From NCBI GenBank assembly GCA_965218875.1, contig OZ244707.1, forward strand, positions 682,001 to 746,000: a stretch of 64,000 bases of DNA. Reading direction: 5' to 3'. How positions within the stretch are numbered: the stretch's first letter is position 1; every line of letters starts with the position of its first letter. The notes beneath the pieces are model-generated. The model was not told the DNA's origin and did not search any database. It saw only the letters and a list, made by a program, of their open reading frames with translations. This DNA comes from CBDCMJ01 sp965218875 (GTDB lineage: Bacteria; Chloroflexota; Dehalococcoidia; Lucifugimonadales; UBA3495). Made by a program: the position numbers and the translations under genes. Below are positions 52,088 to 61,074 of this stretch, piece by piece.

Positions 52088-53050
52088 CTAGATGCCCAGG
52101 AGCTTCTCCAGGTTCTTGTAGAGGATGGCTTCCTTCTCTTCCTGGGTCAGGCTTTCCAGGCCCAGCAGCCAGGACACCGGCCAGTCGATGGCCATGTCGA
52201 AGGGCCAGTCGGTGCCGAAGACCACCCGGTCGATGCCCACGCTGTCGATCAGCATTCGCAGGGCCGCCTCGCTGTGGGTCAGGCAGTCGTAGTAGAAGCG
52301 GCCCAGGTAGGCGCTGGGCGGCTGGGCGATATTGACCCGGGCTTCCTGGCGTACCTGCCAGCCGCGGTCCATCCGGCCGATTCCGAAGCAGGTGTACCCT
52401 CCGCCGTGGCACAAACACACCTTCAGGCCGGGACAGGCGTCCATGACCCCGCCGAAGACCAGGGAGGCAAAGGTGACCGCCCGGTCCGCTAGGTTCCCGA
52501 TGGTGTTGGGCAGGTGGTAGGACTCGGTGCGCGAGCTGACCACCGTCGGTCCTCCCTGGTGCACCAGGATGACGGCCCCCAGGCCCTCCGCAGCCTTCCA
52601 GAAGGGAAGGAATTGGGGGTCGTCGTAGTTCCGGCCGTTGACGTGGTCGCCAATCATGGCGCCCTTCAGTCCAAGCTGGGTCACCCCCCGTTCCAACTCC
52701 GCGACGGCGGACTTCACGTCCTGCATGGCCAGGGTGCAGAAGCCCGAGAACCGATCGGGGTAGTCCTGGGTCATCTGATAAACGTAATCGTTGGCTTCCC
52801 GGGCCATGGCGGAGATGGCGGCGGGTTCCTTGTCGTAGCTGTAGAAGTAGGAGTTGGTGGACAGCACCTGGACGTCTACCCCCAAGGAGTTCATGTCGGC
52901 CAGCCGTTCTTCCGGCGTCCAGGAGGTCTTGGGGTTGTTCCGGTGTATGGCCAGGGTATCGGCGCTGAGGCCGTGCCAGCTTTCCCCCCGCCCGGCGGCC
53001 CGGACGAAGCCCTCGGGTGTGACGTGGGCGTGGATGTCGATAGCGCGCAT
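52088..53050 (-). CDS. Amidohydrolase-2 family (ACMSD-like) metal-dependent hydrolase/decarboxylase
   Basis: 320 residues. The metal motif DIHAHVTPEG begins the protein; further ligands are His in AVILVHQGGP and Asp in VVFGTDWPFDM. Family members decarboxylate aromatic or semialdehyde acids (ACMS decarboxylase, gamma-resorcylate decarboxylase) or hydrolyse C-C/C-N bonds. No signal peptide. ATG 53050 behind GAGAGGGG. Its place among catabolic oxidoreductases suggests ring-cleavage metabolism, but the substrate is unknown. Confidence 0.88.
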   Translation of the reverse strand: MRAIDIHAHVTPEGFVRAAGRGESWHGLSADTLAIHRNNPKTSWTPEERLADMNSLGVDVQVLSTNSYFYSYDKEPAAISAMAREANDYVYQMTQDYPDRFSGFCTLAMQDVKSAVAELERGVTQLGLKGAMIGDHVNGRNYDDPQFLPFWKAAEGLGAVILVHQGGPTVVSSRTESYHLPNTIGNLADRAVTFASLVFGGVMDACPGLKVCLCHGGGYTCFGIGRMDRGWQVRQEARVNIAQPPSAYLGRFYYDCLTHSEAALRMLIDSVGIDRVVFGTDWPFDMAIDWPVSWLLGLESLTQEEKEAILYKNLEKLLGI

Positions 53051-53265
53051 GACGACCCCTCTCTTGGACTAGGGCGCCCGGTCCGGCGCCCTTGCCTGCC
53101 CGGCGCGTCCGCCGGCTTCCCGCATCATGGGACATCCCGCGGCCCCTTGGTCGGCGAGCCGGATTCCGGCCCCCTGGGCGTGGCCCCGTGCCGCAGCCCC
53201 TCAGCCGGGTGGGAATCAAGCGGGACGGCGGTGCGCGTTGTCCCGGGGCGCTCCCGGCGGCGCCG

Positions 53266-53613
53266 TCAGCGGTACATGGGACGAAAGAAGCTGTGCAGGT
53301 AGTTCCGCCGGTGGGCCCAGCTATGGACCCGCTTCACGGCGGAGATGGGAATGGGGTCCCCGGCCCGGTGGGTGATGCGGATGGCCTCGTGCCGTTCCAA
53401 CTCCGGCGGCACGTCGGGACTGACCACAACCAGGCAGTCCTGGCTCTCCAGGTAGGACTTGAGGCTTTCGTAGCCCTTGGGACGGGTGTTGGGCGTCTGG
53501 TACACGAACAGTTCCGTGCAGCCGAACATGCCGTCCACGTGGTCCTCTCCGGTGCCCCGCCCCCCTCCCTGCCGGATGTGCCGGCGCGGGATTCCGTGGT
53601 CCCCCAAGGCCAA
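53266..53613 (-). CDS. Conserved-looking hypothetical protein
   Basis: 115 residues from TTG 53613, which has AGGAGGG 6-8 nt upstream. The body (HVDGMFGCTELFVYQTPNTR, SYLESQDCLVVVSPDVPPEL, RVHSWAHRRNYLHSFFR) looks like a folded alpha/beta domain, but I do not recognise it. It begins 42 bp after the SMP-30 gene on the same strand and is probably co-transcribed with it. Confidence 0.55.
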   Translation of the reverse strand: MALGDHGIPRRHIRQGGGRGTGEDHVDGMFGCTELFVYQTPNTRPKGYESLKSYLESQDCLVVVSPDVPPELERHEAIRITHRAGDPIPISAVKRVHSWAHRRNYLHSFFRPMYR

Positions 53614-53655
53614 GGTTGGTCCCTCCTGGCGCCGCCTGCCCGCCCTGGGGGAAGG

Positions 53656-54558
53656 TCAGGGAAACATGGCCCAGCCCACCCGGTCGGTCTCCGCCCGGAA
53701 CAGGTGCCCCTGGGTGCTGGTGACGTACAGGGTCGTCATGTCCGGGCCGGCGAAGCAGCAATTGGTGGGCATGTGGCATTGGATGGGGTGGGTCTGGATG
53801 ACCCGGCCCGCGGGAGAAAACACGTAAAGCAAGGGGCCCGGGCCTGCCGAAGTCCAGCCGGCGGTGGCGATGATGTTGCCGTCGACGTCCAGGCACATGC
53901 CGTCGATGCCGCGGTGGACGCCGCTCGAATCCTTGCTAAAGGCGTGCAGCACCCGGTGGGGCCCCAGGCTGCCGTCATCGTTGATGGGGTAAGCCCGCAG
54001 CTCCCTGTCTATCGCGGCGTCGGCGCTGTTGCTTTCTGCTACGTACAGGGTGCGCTGGTCGATGGAAACCAGGACCCCGTTGGGCATGGTGGTGTCGAAG
54101 GTGGCCCGGACCACGCGGTAGCTGCCGTCCTCCAGGGGATCGGCTCGCAGCACCGAGCGGTGGTCCAACTCTTCTATCTCAGTGTCGTCGATGTTGCCCG
54201 CGTTCCACGGGTTGGTGAACCAGATGCGCCCCTGGCGGTCGACGGCCAGGTCGTTGGGGGTGTTCAGTTGCTTGCCGTCCAGCCGGTCGGCAACGGCGGT
54301 GGTGGAACCGTCCGGGTCGAACCGCACGATCGTCCGCCCCCCGGAGCAGCAACCGAAGAGCCTGCCCTGGGCATCGAAGCACAGGCCGTTGGTGCGGTTG
54401 GTGTCCCCGCGCCACTGGGTTATCTCCGCTGTCTTGGGATCGCAGCGCATGATGCGGCTGGTGGGTATGTGGGTATAGTAGATGGCCTCTCCGTCCCAGA
54501 CGGGCCCCTCGGTCACCCCTCCCCAGGGTCTATTCAGCAACTGGAACCGCCAAGTCAT
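53656..54558 (-). CDS. SMP-30/gluconolactonase/LRE-like propeller
   Basis: 300 residues. LNRPWGGVTEGPVWDGEAIY opens with the Glu metal ligand; NTPNDLAVDRQGRIWFTNPW, DTTMPNGVLVSIDQRTLYVA and RGIDGMCLDVDGNIIATAGW carry the other conserved Asn/Asp ligands of the calcium/zinc site. It would hydrolyse sugar or other lactones. ATG 54558 behind GCGAGG. Upstream lies the second ISAs1 copy, only 161 bp away. Confidence 0.9.
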   Translation of the reverse strand: MTWRFQLLNRPWGGVTEGPVWDGEAIYYTHIPTSRIMRCDPKTAEITQWRGDTNRTNGLCFDAQGRLFGCCSGGRTIVRFDPDGSTTAVADRLDGKQLNTPNDLAVDRQGRIWFTNPWNAGNIDDTEIEELDHRSVLRADPLEDGSYRVVRATFDTTMPNGVLVSIDQRTLYVAESNSADAAIDRELRAYPINDDGSLGPHRVLHAFSKDSSGVHRGIDGMCLDVDGNIIATAGWTSAGPGPLLYVFSPAGRVIQTHPIQCHMPTNCCFAGPDMTTLYVTSTQGHLFRAETDRVGWAMFP

Positions 54559-54719
54559 GGCAACCTCGCTTCTCCGGGCGCGCTGATCCTGGGATGGCCG
54601 GTGATGCCGCGTTCAGGCCGAAAAACAGGCGGGCCGGGGGCCGGGCGGGACTGCTGGACCGCCTGGCGCGGATTGTACCAGGATGCCCAGCCGGGTACAA
54701 CGGGCGCTCCCCCGGGGGG

Positions 54720-55951
54720 CAGGACGATTGCAAAGTCAGAGAAGGAGGTTTATATAAGGCAGGTAAGAGATAGAAGAGATAGGGGAGGGTGAGGATATGG
54801 AGGCGGCGGAATCTCTGTTCAAGTGCTTGGAGCAAGTGCCGGACCCCAGGAGAGCCAGGGGAGTCCGCCATCCCTTCCAAGCCGTACTGCGTCTGACCCT
54901 GCTGGGGTTGGTCTGTGGTCAGACTACCATGGCCCACATCGCCCACTTCGCCAAGATGCACTGGCCGGGGCTGAGGGAGCCTCTGGGGTTTGTTCGGGAC
55001 CATCCGCCCCACGCCACCACCATCTCTCGCACCCTGGCAGGGGTGCCCTATGAGCAGTTGCAGGGAGCCCTGACCGGCTGGGTGTCCCACGTGGTGGCGG
55101 AGCAGGAATTCAATGCCTCGGTGGACGGCAAGTGGGCCAAGCAGTCCGAGGACGCCAACGGGAATCCCCTGGTGATGGTGAACGTGCTGGCCCATGACCT
55201 GAAGTTGTGTTTAGCCCAGTGGCCGGCGTCGAAGAAGCGGTACGAACCTGGGGTGTTGCGGGAACAACTGGGCCGGCTGTTCGGGGACTATCCTGGCCTG
55301 CGGCTGCTGACCATGGACGCCCTGTATGCGGAGCGGGACTTGTGCCGAGCCATAGTCAGCCACCGGCGGGACTATCTGGTGCGAATCAAGGGCAACCAGC
55401 CTGAGGCGCTGGCTGCAATAAAAGACGGGTTTGCCGGGGAGGAACTGGAGGAGCCGCAGGCGGAGACCCTGGAAAAAAAGCGGGTGTGATCGAGCGGCGG
55501 CGGATCTGGACTGATGACGTACTGGCCGACTACATCCGGGAGGAGTTGGAGTTTCCCGGGGCGAGGCAGGGGGTGATGGTGGAGAAGGAGACGGTGGCTA
55601 TAGCCACCGGGGAGGTAAGCCGGGAGCGCTGGTATCTGCTGACCAGTCTGAGTTCCCGGCAGTGCGGCCCAGCAGAACTGCTCCGGGCGTTCCGCAACCA
55701 CTGGAGCGTTGAGAACAGCCTGCATCACGTGAAGGACCGCAGTTGGGATGAGGACGTCCACACACTTCGCCGTCCCGGCCTGGGTGAGATATATGCCACC
55801 CTCGTCAACACCGGGCTGAACGCCCTGCGCCTGGAAGGCTGGTTTCCTTCCCGGATGTCCTTGCCCCTGCGAGCCAAAACCTGCGCCTTTCGCCCAACCC
55901 AGACCATCAATCGCCTCTACGGACTAGCCTCCTGACTTTGCAATCGTCCTG
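54720..55951 (+). mobile_element. ISAs1-family insertion sequence, copy B (1,232 bp)
   Basis: Same length and same 20-bp perfect inverted ends (54720-54739, 55932-55951) as copy A. Unlike copy A it has no target duplication: the left flank ends CCCCGGGGGG and the right flank begins CTCCTAAGGA. The right end is 3 bp from the CTAA bordering the IS5 copy 2, which points to a deletion or rearrangement after insertion. Confidence 0.95.
54797..55935 (+). CDS. ISAs1-family transposase, two frames joined by a -1 frameshift (copy B)
   Basis: Encodes the same two proteins as copy A (54797-55489, then 55486-55935). The slippage heptamer A_AAA_AAG is at 55474-55480. A GGAGGAG 20 nt upstream could assist slippage, though farther than the usual 10-14 nt. 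Frame-shifted product about 378 residues with a complete DDE triad; see copy A. Confidence 0.85.
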
Positions 55952-55958
55952 CTCCTAA

Positions 55959-57127
55959 GGAACCTCCGAACAATCCACCGGAATGTGGCATACTTAGGGA
56001 TAAAGCAGCCATGCCGGGGGGCAGCCATGACTGAACAGCCGACCTTTGCCGACCTGGAGTACCAATACAAGAGACGGAAGACCCGCCGGGAGGTTTTCCT
56101 GGAGAAGCTGGATGCCCTGGTGCCCTGGTCCAGGCTGGAAGGGCGGATTGAGCCCTACTATCCCAAGGCAGGGAAGGGGCGCCGGCCCTATCCCCTGCCG
56201 GCGATCCTGCGCGTGCACGTGGTGCAGGTATGTTACAACCTGAGCGACCCGGCGATGGAAGACCTGTTGTCTGAGGCGGAATCGGTTTGCCGGTCTGCGG
56301 CGGTCGGAGCCGCTGCCCGATGAGAGTACGATACTGCACTTCCGCCACCTGCTGGAGAAACACGAGCTAGGGGAGGGGTTGTTTGAGGAAATCAACGGGC
56401 ATCTGGAAGCCCAGGGGCTGCGGCTCAGGGAGGGAACCATAGTGGACGCCACCATCATCGAGGCGCCGTCCTCCACCAAGAACCGGACTGGGCAACGGGA
56501 CCCGGAGATGCGCCAGGTGAAGAAGGGGAACCAGTACCACTTCGGGATGAAGCTGCACGTCGGGGTGGACGCCGGCACGGGACTGGTGCATAGCCTGGCA
56601 ACCACCCCGGCCGGCGTGCATGACGTAACCCAAGCCCGCCAGTTGCGGCACGGCGGGGAGACCCAGGTATGGGGCGACGCCGGGTACGTGGGGGTACAGA
56701 AACGGGAAGAGAACCTGGATTTAGCCGTGGAATGGCGGGTGGCGCTGAAGCCTGGGCAGCGGCGGAAGCCGGAACCGGACAGCCGGGAGGCTGTGGCGGA
56801 AAAAGATAAGGCGTCAGTGTGGGCCAAGGTGGAGCATCCCTTCCTGAAGGCAAAGCGGTTGTTCGGCTACAGCAAGGTACGCTACCGGGGCTTGGCCAAG
56901 AACACGGAGCGCCTGGCCCTGCTGCTGGGGCTGGGGAACTTGTTGACGGCCCGGAGCCCCTGGTCCGGTGACCCAGGGGGCGGTGGCCCAACGCCCGGTC
57001 TGACCCCGAAAGGGAGGTGAGAGACCGGCTCCAAGGGCCTCAAGGCGAGCTGGGAAAGGGTGAAAAACCCTTCTCAAACACCGGCAAGGTCCGGAAAACC
57101 GGTTGCGGTCAGTGATTCAGAGCTTCC
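55959..57127 (+). mobile_element. IS5-family insertion sequence, copy 2 (1,169 bp)
   Basis: Begins GGAACCTCCGAACAATCC and ends, reversed, GGAAGCTCTGAATCAC; CTAA flanks it at 55955-55958 and 57128-57131. It is the same family as copy 1, with a more diverged right end. It lies inside the dispersed repeat copy B. Confidence 0.88.
56027..57020 (+). pseudogene. IS5-family transposase, frameshifted
   Basis: Compared with copy 1, eight bases (GCGCCGGT) are missing after 56285, where a short CGGT repeat flanks the lost piece; the frame breaks after SEAESV and resumes as MFEEINGHLEAQGLRLREG. The DDE residues are still present in the second half (VDATIIEAPSSTKN, VWGDAGYVGV, VEHPFLKAKRL), but the C-terminus differs (LLTARSPWSGDPGGG). 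It cannot make a full protein. Confidence 0.88.
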
Positions 57128-57131
57128 CTAA

Positions 57132-57256
57132 AATGCATAGCTGCAAGCCCCGGCCACTGGTGACGGGCCGCTGGGCGCTCCCCCATTTTCATCGCTCTTA
57201 TATGGCCTCTGCGAGACCATGATGATTCCGAGCGCAGCCGAGGAATCTAAAGCCCC
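57132..57256 (-). repeat. Dispersed repeat, copy B, plus MITE arm
   Basis: The complement of 57132-57228 matches 48953-49055; 57229-57256 (GATTCCGAGCGCAGCCGAGG and on) is a MITE-type arm. The other end is lost at the IS5 and ISAs1 junction. In the rest of this gap (57257-57537) I see no gene. Confidence 0.75.
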
Positions 57257-57537
57257 CCGGGACCGGGTTCCAGCCCGGAGAACCACTTCGGGGGCAGGCC
57301 CCTACATCTTGGGTTCGAGGACTCGGCGCGGGCGGCCTTACCGCGGCGCCCTACCGCTGGACTTACTTCTCCCAGGCCATGGCGCCCCGCATCCTTAACG
57401 ACAGAAGAAAGACAGGCCGTGACGTGCGGCGGAGCGGCAACCCCTGGCCTCGAAGCTGATGCCCCGGAGTGTCGCCGGGCTAGTTGGGCCCCTCGGCGGC
57501 GCGTCCCGTCCCAGATCGGGTCAGGGCGGCGGGCGGC

Positions 57538-58749
57538 TCAGGGACGCCTGATCAGCGCTACTTCCCGCTGCACCGGTGAGGTGGCGAAGGGTCCGGACTC
57601 GGACATGAAGACGTCAATCTCGGAACGCACGCCGAACTCGGGCAGGTAGATGCCCGGCTCTATGGAAAACCCCACGCCGGGAATGATGCGCCGGGTGTCG
57701 TGAGTCTCGAAGCCGTCCAGGTTCGCCGCGTCCCCGTGGACCTCCAACCCGATGCTGTGGCCCAGGCGGTGGGTAAAGTATTCGCCGTAACCCCGTTGCG
57801 CTATGTATTCCCGGGCCACCGCGTCCGCCTGCCATCCCTCGACCCAGGTCCCCCGTTGGCAGGCATACTCCAGGTACTGCAATGCCGCGTCCCGGGCCCC
57901 GGTGACAACGTAGAAAATCTCCTGGCGCCGGGGCGGCACGGCCTCACCAACCTGGGCTACCCAGGTAATGTCGGCATAGATGCCCCGGCCGCTCTCGCCG
58001 TGAGCGCCGGCCTCCTTGGCCCACAGGTCTATCAACACCCAATCGCCATCCTGGACCACGCTGCTGCCCTCCGCTTCGGGCTCGTAGTGCGGGTCGGAGG
58101 CGTGTGCATTGGTGGCCACTATCGGGCCGTCCCCGGTTTCCAGGCCCTCCTCCCGGAACCTGCGGCGAATGAACTCGGCCACCTGGAACTCCGTGGGGCC
58201 CAAGCCGTCCGCCGCGCCAAGATGAGCGCCGGTATAGACAAAAGCCTCGTTGACTATCCTGCCCAATTTTTCGGCGGCGCGGCGGTGGCTGGCCAGTTGG
58301 TCCTCGGACCAGCGCTGGGTCGTAAACTGCATCAAGTCGGCGGAAGAGACCACCTCTACGTCCAGACCCCGGACCATCTCGAGGGTGCCGGCGTCGACCT
58401 TGGATACCCTGGGAAGGGCATTGTTGGGCGAGTACTCCATGGCCACCGGGGACGCGCCCGCCAGCAGCCGGGACAGCGACTCCACCATCTCGGCGCGGCT
58501 GCGGTAGACCATGAGCCCGACGTCCGATTGGGCGAACTTGCCCGCGTCCACGTGGTGGACCAGCAACTGCGGCGGAGACGATGACGGGACGTGGAGAAAG
58601 CAGGGCCGGGTGACGTGGCCTGACGGCGTGATCAACTGCCGGAAGATGGGATTGGACCCCCGGTAGTCGTAGACCAGCCACGCAGCCAAGCCCTCGGCGG
58701 TCAAAAACCGGCGGGCGGTGTCGAACAAAGTCGGGTCTGAGGCCGTCAT
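57538..58749 (-). CDS. M24-family metallopeptidase (Xaa-Pro aminopeptidase-like)
   Basis: 403 residues: an N-terminal creatinase-like domain (1-170) and the pita-bread domain. The five metal ligands are Asp in WVLIDLW, Asp in GIYADITWV, His in HRLGHSIGLEVHG, Glu in FSIEPGIYLPEFG and Glu in VRSEIDVFM. It would remove N-terminal residues before proline or act on a related C-N bond. Only 7 bp separates it from the SDR stop upstream, so the two are co-transcribed. Confidence 0.92.
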   Translation of the reverse strand: MTASDPTLFDTARRFLTAEGLAAWLVYDYRGSNPIFRQLITPSGHVTRPCFLHVPSSSPPQLLVHHVDAGKFAQSDVGLMVYRSRAEMVESLSRLLAGASPVAMEYSPNNALPRVSKVDAGTLEMVRGLDVEVVSSADLMQFTTQRWSEDQLASHRRAAEKLGRIVNEAFVYTGAHLGAADGLGPTEFQVAEFIRRRFREEGLETGDGPIVATNAHASDPHYEPEAEGSSVVQDGDWVLIDLWAKEAGAHGESGRGIYADITWVAQVGEAVPPRRQEIFYVVTGARDAALQYLEYACQRGTWVEGWQADAVAREYIAQRGYGEYFTHRLGHSIGLEVHGDAANLDGFETHDTRRIIPGVGFSIEPGIYLPEFGVRSEIDVFMSESGPFATSPVQREVALIRRP

Positions 58750-58756
58750 GCCGCCG

Positions 58757-59554
58757 TCACCTCACCGGGCAGTGTTGGGCGCCCCCGTCCAGGACCACGC
58801 TGGCGCCCGTCAGGTATCCCGCCCGGTCCGAGGCTAGAAAGGCCACCAGATCGCCCACTTCCTCGGGTTTGCCCAGCCGGCGCATCGGGATCCCCGACGC
58901 CATCTCTTTGACCAGATCGCCCACGCCGTCGCCCGTAGCCCCCAAGCGGGACTCCCCCAAGCCGGCCAGGAACTCGGTCTGGACGGGGCCAGAGAACAGG
59001 TTGTTGACGGTAATGTTGAAGGGCGCCAATTCGGTGGCCAGCATCCTGGAGTAAGTCACCAGCGCCTGCTGGCCGACGGCGGATAGGGCCATGCCCTGGG
59101 AGCGGTCGGCGGTCCCGATGGGGAAAAGGTGGATGATCCTTCCCCATCGCTGTTGTTTCATGTAGGGCACGACCTCGCGGGTCATGCGAATAGCGCTAAA
59201 GAAGCCCTCCTCCAGGGTCATCATCATGGTCTCGTCGGTAGCTTCCGAGGGCCGTCCGCTGGAGCCGTACTTTACGGGCGTGACCATAATGCCAATCTGA
59301 CCAAACCGGTTGAAAGTGTCCCGCACCACGCGGCGGATGTCCCGCACCGCCGTCAGGTCGGCGGGGATGGCCAGCACGTGGTGTTGGGAGCCGATGCGGG
59401 CCAACTCCATTTCGGTGCGGCGCAGGTCCGCCTCGGAGCGGGCCGCGATGGTAACCCCGGCCCCCTCCTGGGCAAACGTCAGCGCAATCGCCCTCCCCAG
59501 CCCCCGGCTGGAGCCTCCCACAATGGCCACCCGGTCCTTCAACCCCAGGTCCAC
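58757..59554 (-). CDS. Short-chain dehydrogenase/reductase fold protein with degenerate active site
   Basis: 265 residues. The NAD-binding GGSSRGLGRAIAL is intact. The rest of the catalytic signature is altered: NNAG is VTPV (IGIMVTPVKYGSSG), the Ser strand reads RIIHLFPIGTADR, and the usual YxxxK reads ALSAVGQQALV, without Tyr or Lys. It is therefore probably not a normal oxidoreductase; it may bind nucleotide or act with another mechanism. GTG or ATG near 59554. It lies between CaiB and M24 genes. Confidence 0.85.
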   Translation of the reverse strand: MDLGLKDRVAIVGGSSRGLGRAIALTFAQEGAGVTIAARSEADLRRTEMELARIGSQHHVLAIPADLTAVRDIRRVVRDTFNRFGQIGIMVTPVKYGSSGRPSEATDETMMMTLEEGFFSAIRMTREVVPYMKQQRWGRIIHLFPIGTADRSQGMALSAVGQQALVTYSRMLATELAPFNITVNNLFSGPVQTEFLAGLGESRLGATGDGVGDLVKEMASGIPMRRLGKPEEVGDLVAFLASDRAGYLTGASVVLDGGAQHCPVR

Positions 59555-59628
59555 GGGCCTTCAGCCTCCTGGTTCCCCCCAAAGGTGTCGCGACGCGGTA
59601 CGCGCCGCCGTTGCCATCTCGCAGCCGG

Positions 59629-60816
59629 CTAGATCACAGATTGATCCGCCAGGCTCTTGACGCCGGCCTCATTGTACCCCAGCTCCCGCAGTATTTCATT
59701 GTTGTGCTCTCCCAACAGGGGCGGCGGCCGGTCCAAGCCCCCCGGCGTGAGGGAAAACTTGACGGGTATGCCGGTCTGCTTTATCGACCCCAGCGTCGGG
59801 TGGGCCATCTCGAGGTACATCTCGCGGTAGAGCAGTTGCGGGTCGGAGAACACGTCCGCCAAATCGTTGATGGGCCCGCAGGGTACGCTCACCTCCTGCA
59901 ACGCCTGCACCCAATGGGAGACGGGGCGGGTCAAGAAGTGTTCTTGCAGGAGGGGCGTCAGCTTGTGGCGGTTGCGCACTCTATCGCCATTGACGGCGTA
60001 ATCGGGGTGGTCCCGCAGGCCGGGTTGCCCGGCGCCCCGGCAAAAGCGGTCCCAAAGGCGTTCCGAGCCCACCGCCACGTTGATGTACTTTCCGTCCTGA
60101 CACATAAACGCCTGGTAGGGCACCAGGGTGGGGTGAGCGGCGCCCAAACGGCCCGGGGCCTCGTCGTTGGCGAAGTAGTAGGCCGCCTGGTAGGTCAGCC
60201 AGGCTACCTGGGCGTCCATCATAGAGATGTCTATGTTCTGGCCCTCGCCGTGGCGGCCCCGGTGGTGCACCGCGGCCATAATCGCGAAGGCGGACCACAT
60301 GCCGGCGCCGATGTCGGTTACGGCTATGCCCACCTTCTGAGGCTCGCCCTCCGGCTCCCCGGTGATGCTCATAATCCCGCTGATGCCCTGCATGATCTGG
60401 TCGTAGGCGGGGCGGTCCCGGTAAGGGCCGGTCTGGCCGAAGCCGGATATGGAGCAATAGATGATCTTGGGGTTGACCCCCTTTACCGTCTCGTAGTCCA
60501 ACCCAAACCGGGACATGACGCCGGGAGTGAAATTCTCCACCACCACGTCCGCTCCCTTCACCAAGTCCAAGAAGATCTCTATGGCCTTGGGCTCCTTGAA
60601 ATTCAGGGTGAGGCTCCGTTTGTTGCGGTTGACGGAGAGGAAATACGCGCTCTCTTCGCCGATAAACGGCGGGCCCCAGTGGCGGGTGTCGTCCCCGGAC
60701 CCCGGCATTTCGATCTTGATCACCTCCGCCCCGTGGTCGCCCAGCATGAGGGTGCAGAAGGGACCGGCCAGAGCCCGGGTTAGATCGAGTACGCGTAGTC
60801 CTTCCAATGCCTTCAT
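59629..60816 (-). CDS. CaiB/BaiF family (class III) CoA-transferase
   Basis: 395 residues. LEGLRVLDLTRALAGPFCTL, the strand AEVIKIEMPGSGDDTR, RNKRSLTLNF, and the catalytic Asp in RPAYDQIMQGISGIM are typical formyl-CoA/carnitine-type features, closer to the classical family than 1569-2813. GGAGGCGACAGG precedes ATG 60816. Acid substrates unknown. Confidence 0.93.
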   Translation of the reverse strand: MKALEGLRVLDLTRALAGPFCTLMLGDHGAEVIKIEMPGSGDDTRHWGPPFIGEESAYFLSVNRNKRSLTLNFKEPKAIEIFLDLVKGADVVVENFTPGVMSRFGLDYETVKGVNPKIIYCSISGFGQTGPYRDRPAYDQIMQGISGIMSITGEPEGEPQKVGIAVTDIGAGMWSAFAIMAAVHHRGRHGEGQNIDISMMDAQVAWLTYQAAYYFANDEAPGRLGAAHPTLVPYQAFMCQDGKYINVAVGSERLWDRFCRGAGQPGLRDHPDYAVNGDRVRNRHKLTPLLQEHFLTRPVSHWVQALQEVSVPCGPINDLADVFSDPQLLYREMYLEMAHPTLGSIKQTGIPVKFSLTPGGLDRPPPLLGEHNNEILRELGYNEAGVKSLADQSVI

Positions 60817-61074
60817 GGTCCTGTCGCCTCCTTGCTCCTTGGGGTCCTGCGGACGCGCCGGCTCTTCAGCGCGGTCACAATATTAACATAGCCCTGCCGC
60901 CCCAAGGTACGGCCCGCAGCTTTTAACGCCCAGGCGCTTTGGGGATGCCGGGCCGTTGGGCCCGCTACCCCGGCGGGGTAATCTGGGCTAGAATGGGGAG
61001 CGAGATGCGGCGGCGCAAGACGGGTCTCCGGGCCCGACGGCCGTTGCCGCTACGCTATCCGGCTTGGGGAAGTC

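Noticed and set aside
51267..53219. Minus-strand frame of 650 codons
   Set aside because: It overlaps the MFS and amidohydrolase genes in another frame; Arg/Gly/Pro-rich with no domain.
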